From: Bacteroidales bacterium
Lineage (GTDB): Bacteria > Bacteroidota > Bacteroidia > Bacteroidales > UBA1402
Direction of reading: 5' to 3'
Length of the DNA: 6,564 nt
Assembly: GCA_012511135.1 (NCBI GenBank)
Contig: JAAZGQ010000489.1
Coordinates: forward strand, 1 to 6,564
Positions within the stretch are counted from its first letter, which is position 1, and each line of letters starts with the position of its first letter. Below, in pieces: positions 4,700 to 6,564 of this stretch. A model generated the notes under the pieces. That model saw nothing but the letters and a program-made list of their open reading frames with translations, ran no database searches and was not told where the DNA came from. The translations under genes were made by a program, and so were the position numbers.

Positions 4700-6564
4700 A
4701 TGTCAACATCAAACAGGCTTTTTTTGCTAGATGCTTATGCCTTGATTTACAGATCGTATTATGCCTTTATTAAAAATCCGCGGGTAAACTCCAAAGGCGA
4801 AAACACCTCTGCTATTTTTGGCTTTATCAATACCCTGGAAGATCTTCTCAAACGAGAAAGCCCTACACATCTGGCCGTTGCCTTCGATCCCCCCGGCCCC
4901 ACTTTCAGACATACTGCATTCGAAGCCTACAAAGCCCAACGCGAAAAAACGCCAGAAACCATCATTTGGTCTATCCCTTACATCAAGGACATACTGAGGG
5001 CCTATCAAATTCCCATTCTCGAAGTAGAAGGTTTTGAGGCGGACGATGTGATAGGTACCTTATCGCTCAAAGCCGAAAGAGAAGGTTTTGAAATCTTTAT
5101 GATGACCCCGGATAAAGATTTCGGTCAGCTGGTTTCGGAACGCTCCTTTATTTACAGGCCCCGCTACGGTTCTTCTGAATTCGAAGTGATGGGCATAAAA
5201 GAAGTGAATAAAAAATTCGGTCTTGATCACCCCTGTCAGATTATTGATTTATTGAGTCTGATGGGAGATGCCTCAGACAATATCCCCGGCTGTCCCGGTA
5301 TCGGTATAGTGACCGCTCAAAAATTGATTGCTGAATTTGGTGATGTTGACACTTTGCTTAATAATACCGACAAATTAAAAGGCTCGGTGAAAGAAAAAAT
5401 AGAAAACAACCTGGAGCAAATTCTTTTTTCCCGTTTTTTGGCAACGATCAGACGCGATGTTCCGGTAGAATTTGTCGAAAAGGAACTCCGAATGGTTCCA
5501 CGCGACGAAAATAAAATAATGAGCATTTTCGAACAATTAGAATTCAGAGCGCTTATGAAAAAAATCAGCGCCTCCAATTCTTATGCCCTGCCTAAAACAA
5601 AATCATCCAATACTCAACTTGGAGAAAAAAATAATTTTAAACCCATTTTTGTGGCAGCCTCACAACCCGGAGCCGGTAAAAAAAATCTAGCGGGAGAACA
5701 TTTGCAAACTTCACTTTGGGACGAACAAGGAAATACTACCGCTGCCTCTTCGCCTTCCTTTCCCAAAGACAAGACCAGGCAAAATGCCGGGAACGATTTA
5801 TTTTCGGACAATTTGACGGCGATAAATCAAGACGATTCCTCAGATCATTTGCCAGAAACGACTCTCAAGAGCTTAAAAACCGAGCCTCACTCCTATCATG
5901 TCCTTGATAATGAGGGTGCTATTCAAAATTTTATTGATGAATTTTCTGACACAGATTTTTTCGCTTTTAGCACACAAACCGACAATAAAGATATTTTGAA
6001 TGCTCACTTGTTGGGAATAGCCTTTGCAAAAGAAAAAAATAAAGCCTATTACCTACCCTGCCCCCAAAACCAAAAAAATTGCCAGGAGCTGCTAAATTCT
6101 TTCAAGCCTCTTTTTGAAAACGAAAGCAGTCTTAAAATAGGCTATGAACTGAAAAACGAAATTCTGGTTTTGCACAATTACGATTTGCCGTTGAGAGGTC
6201 CGCTGTTTGATATCCTCATAGCTCATTATCTTATTCAACCCGAATTGAGGCATAAGCTGGACTTTTTGGCCAAAAACTACCTCAACTACCAGGGGCTTAC
6301 CGAAGAATCCATTCTGGGCCCTAAAGGCAAGAATCAAAAGAGTCTGGAGAATCTTAGCATTGATGTGCTCTCCGAATATGCCAGCGAACAGGCAGATCTC
6401 TGCTTACAATTAAAAAGCGTGCTGGAAGCCGAAATAAAAAAAGAAGGCATAGACAACTTATATCACGAAATAGAAGCGCCCTTGATTTATGTCCTGGCTG
6501 ATATGGAAAACAGCGGCGTGTATATTGATACAGAAGCACTCAAAAGCTCTTCGGTGCTACTCAC
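4700..6564 (+). CDS. polA: DNA polymerase I (PolA), 5' part, with degenerate proofreading domain
   Basis: The frame opens at ATG 4700 and stays open to the right edge (621 codons plus 2 bases). PolA fills gaps in excision repair and removes RNA primers. Residues 1 to about 290 are the 5'-3' nuclease: LLDAYALIYRSYYAF with D11, AFDPPGPTFRHTAFEAYKAQRE at 61-82, FEADDVIGTL (E113, D115, D116), TPDKDF (D138, D140), and LMGDASDNIPGCPGIG with D190, D193 and the H3TH DNA-binding turn. Residues about 292-397 form a polar Ser/Asn/Asp-rich linker. A 3'-5' exonuclease-like domain begins near 398, but its metal-binding residues are replaced: SxQ (424, 426) for the Exo I DxE, E483 and E487 for Exo II Asn and Asp, and Q564 for the Exo III Asp. 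The fold is still recognisable (GPLFDILIAHYLIQPELRH, GPKGKNQKSL). The palm-fingers-thumb domain has just begun (MENSGVYID at 602-610). The polymerase motifs lie beyond the window. Confidence 0.97.
   Translation, partial: MSTSNRLFLLDAYALIYRSYYAFIKNPRVNSKGENTSAIFGFINTLEDLLKRESPTHLAVAFDPPGPTFRHTAFEAYKAQREKTPETIIWSIPYIKDILRAYQIPILEVEGFEADDVIGTLSLKAEREGFEIFMMTPDKDFGQLVSERSFIYRPRYGSSEFEVMGIKEVNKKFGLDHPCQIIDLLSLMGDASDNIPGCPGIGIVTAQKLIAEFGDVDTLLNNTDKLKGSVKEKIENNLEQILFSRFLATIRRDVPVEFVEKELRMVPRDENKIMSIFEQLEFRALMKKISASNSYALPKTKSSNTQLGEKNNFKPIFVAASQPGAGKKNLAGEHLQTSLWDEQGNTTAASSPSFPKDKTRQNAGNDLFSDNLTAINQDDSSDHLPETTLKSLKTEPHSYHVLDNEGAIQNFIDEFSDTDFFAFSTQTDNKDILNAHLLGIAFAKEKNKAYYLPCPQNQKNCQELLNSFKPLFENESSLKIGYELKNEILVLHNYDLPLRGPLFDILIAHYLIQPELRHKLDFLAKNYLNYQGLTEESILGPKGKNQKSLENLSIDVLSEYASEQADLCLQLKSVLEAEIKKEGIDNLYHEIEAPLIYVLADMENSGVYIDTEALKSSSVLL

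Noticed and set aside
4727..5008. Leftward 93-codon open frame inside the start of polA
   Set aside because: It is fully antisense to the conserved 5' nuclease domain, shows no recognisable motif and is best explained as a shadow of polA codon use.
5614..5907. Open frames on both strands over the PolA linker (5614-5811 leftward, 5716-5907 rightward)
   Set aside because: The polA frame runs through without a stop. The alternative products are low-complexity with no family features, and the linker's relaxed composition easily allows chance open frames.
1..6564. A novel defence, mobile or CRISPR-like system
   Set aside because: Every long open stretch belongs to a well-known housekeeping family. 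No direct-repeat array, transposase, integrase, toxin-antitoxin pair or compositional break was seen.

Overview
The window looks like an ordinary chromosomal housekeeping segment from a member of the Bacteroidota. The protein signatures, especially the small MazG-like pyrophosphohydrolase and PolA, closely resemble that phylum. No Shine-Dalgarno sequence is convincing ahead of any start. One intergenic box fits the TAnnTTTG -7 promoter element known from Bacteroides and relatives. Composition is moderately AT-rich and even throughout. There is no sign of a mobile element, phage gene, CRISPR array, tRNA or rRNA. Species-level identity cannot be judged from this sequence.

Layout: positions 1-857 hold the 3' part of mnmG (gidA), reading rightward. 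A 33-base gap follows, nearly half of it a near-perfect parS site (866-881), the target of the chromosome-partition protein ParB. Next come three tightly packed rightward genes: uvrC (891-2738), dtd (2735-3190) and a MazG-like NTP pyrophosphohydrolase (3187-3522). Both junctions are ATGA overlaps, so this is almost certainly one translationally coupled operon. A symmetric hairpin (3536-3578) separates it from a convergent leftward gene (3580-4560) for a long-chain polyprenyl diphosphate synthase. A 139-base divergent promoter region (4561-4699) then leads into polA (4700 to the right edge, 621 codons seen, C-terminal polymerase domain cut off).

Functional picture: most genes concern information fidelity. 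MnmG modifies the tRNA wobble base, UvrC incises damaged DNA, Dtd removes D-amino acids from tRNA, the MazG-like enzyme probably cleans or hydrolyses nucleotides, and PolA fills repair gaps. The polyprenyl synthase most likely makes the isoprenoid tail of menaquinone or a related long-chain lipid.

I see no wholly new system. The observations most worth a second look are the parS site wedged between mnmG and uvrC, the apparent loss of all proofreading catalytic carboxylates in the 3'-5' exonuclease domain of PolA, and candidate sliding-clamp binding peptides in the long PolA linker.
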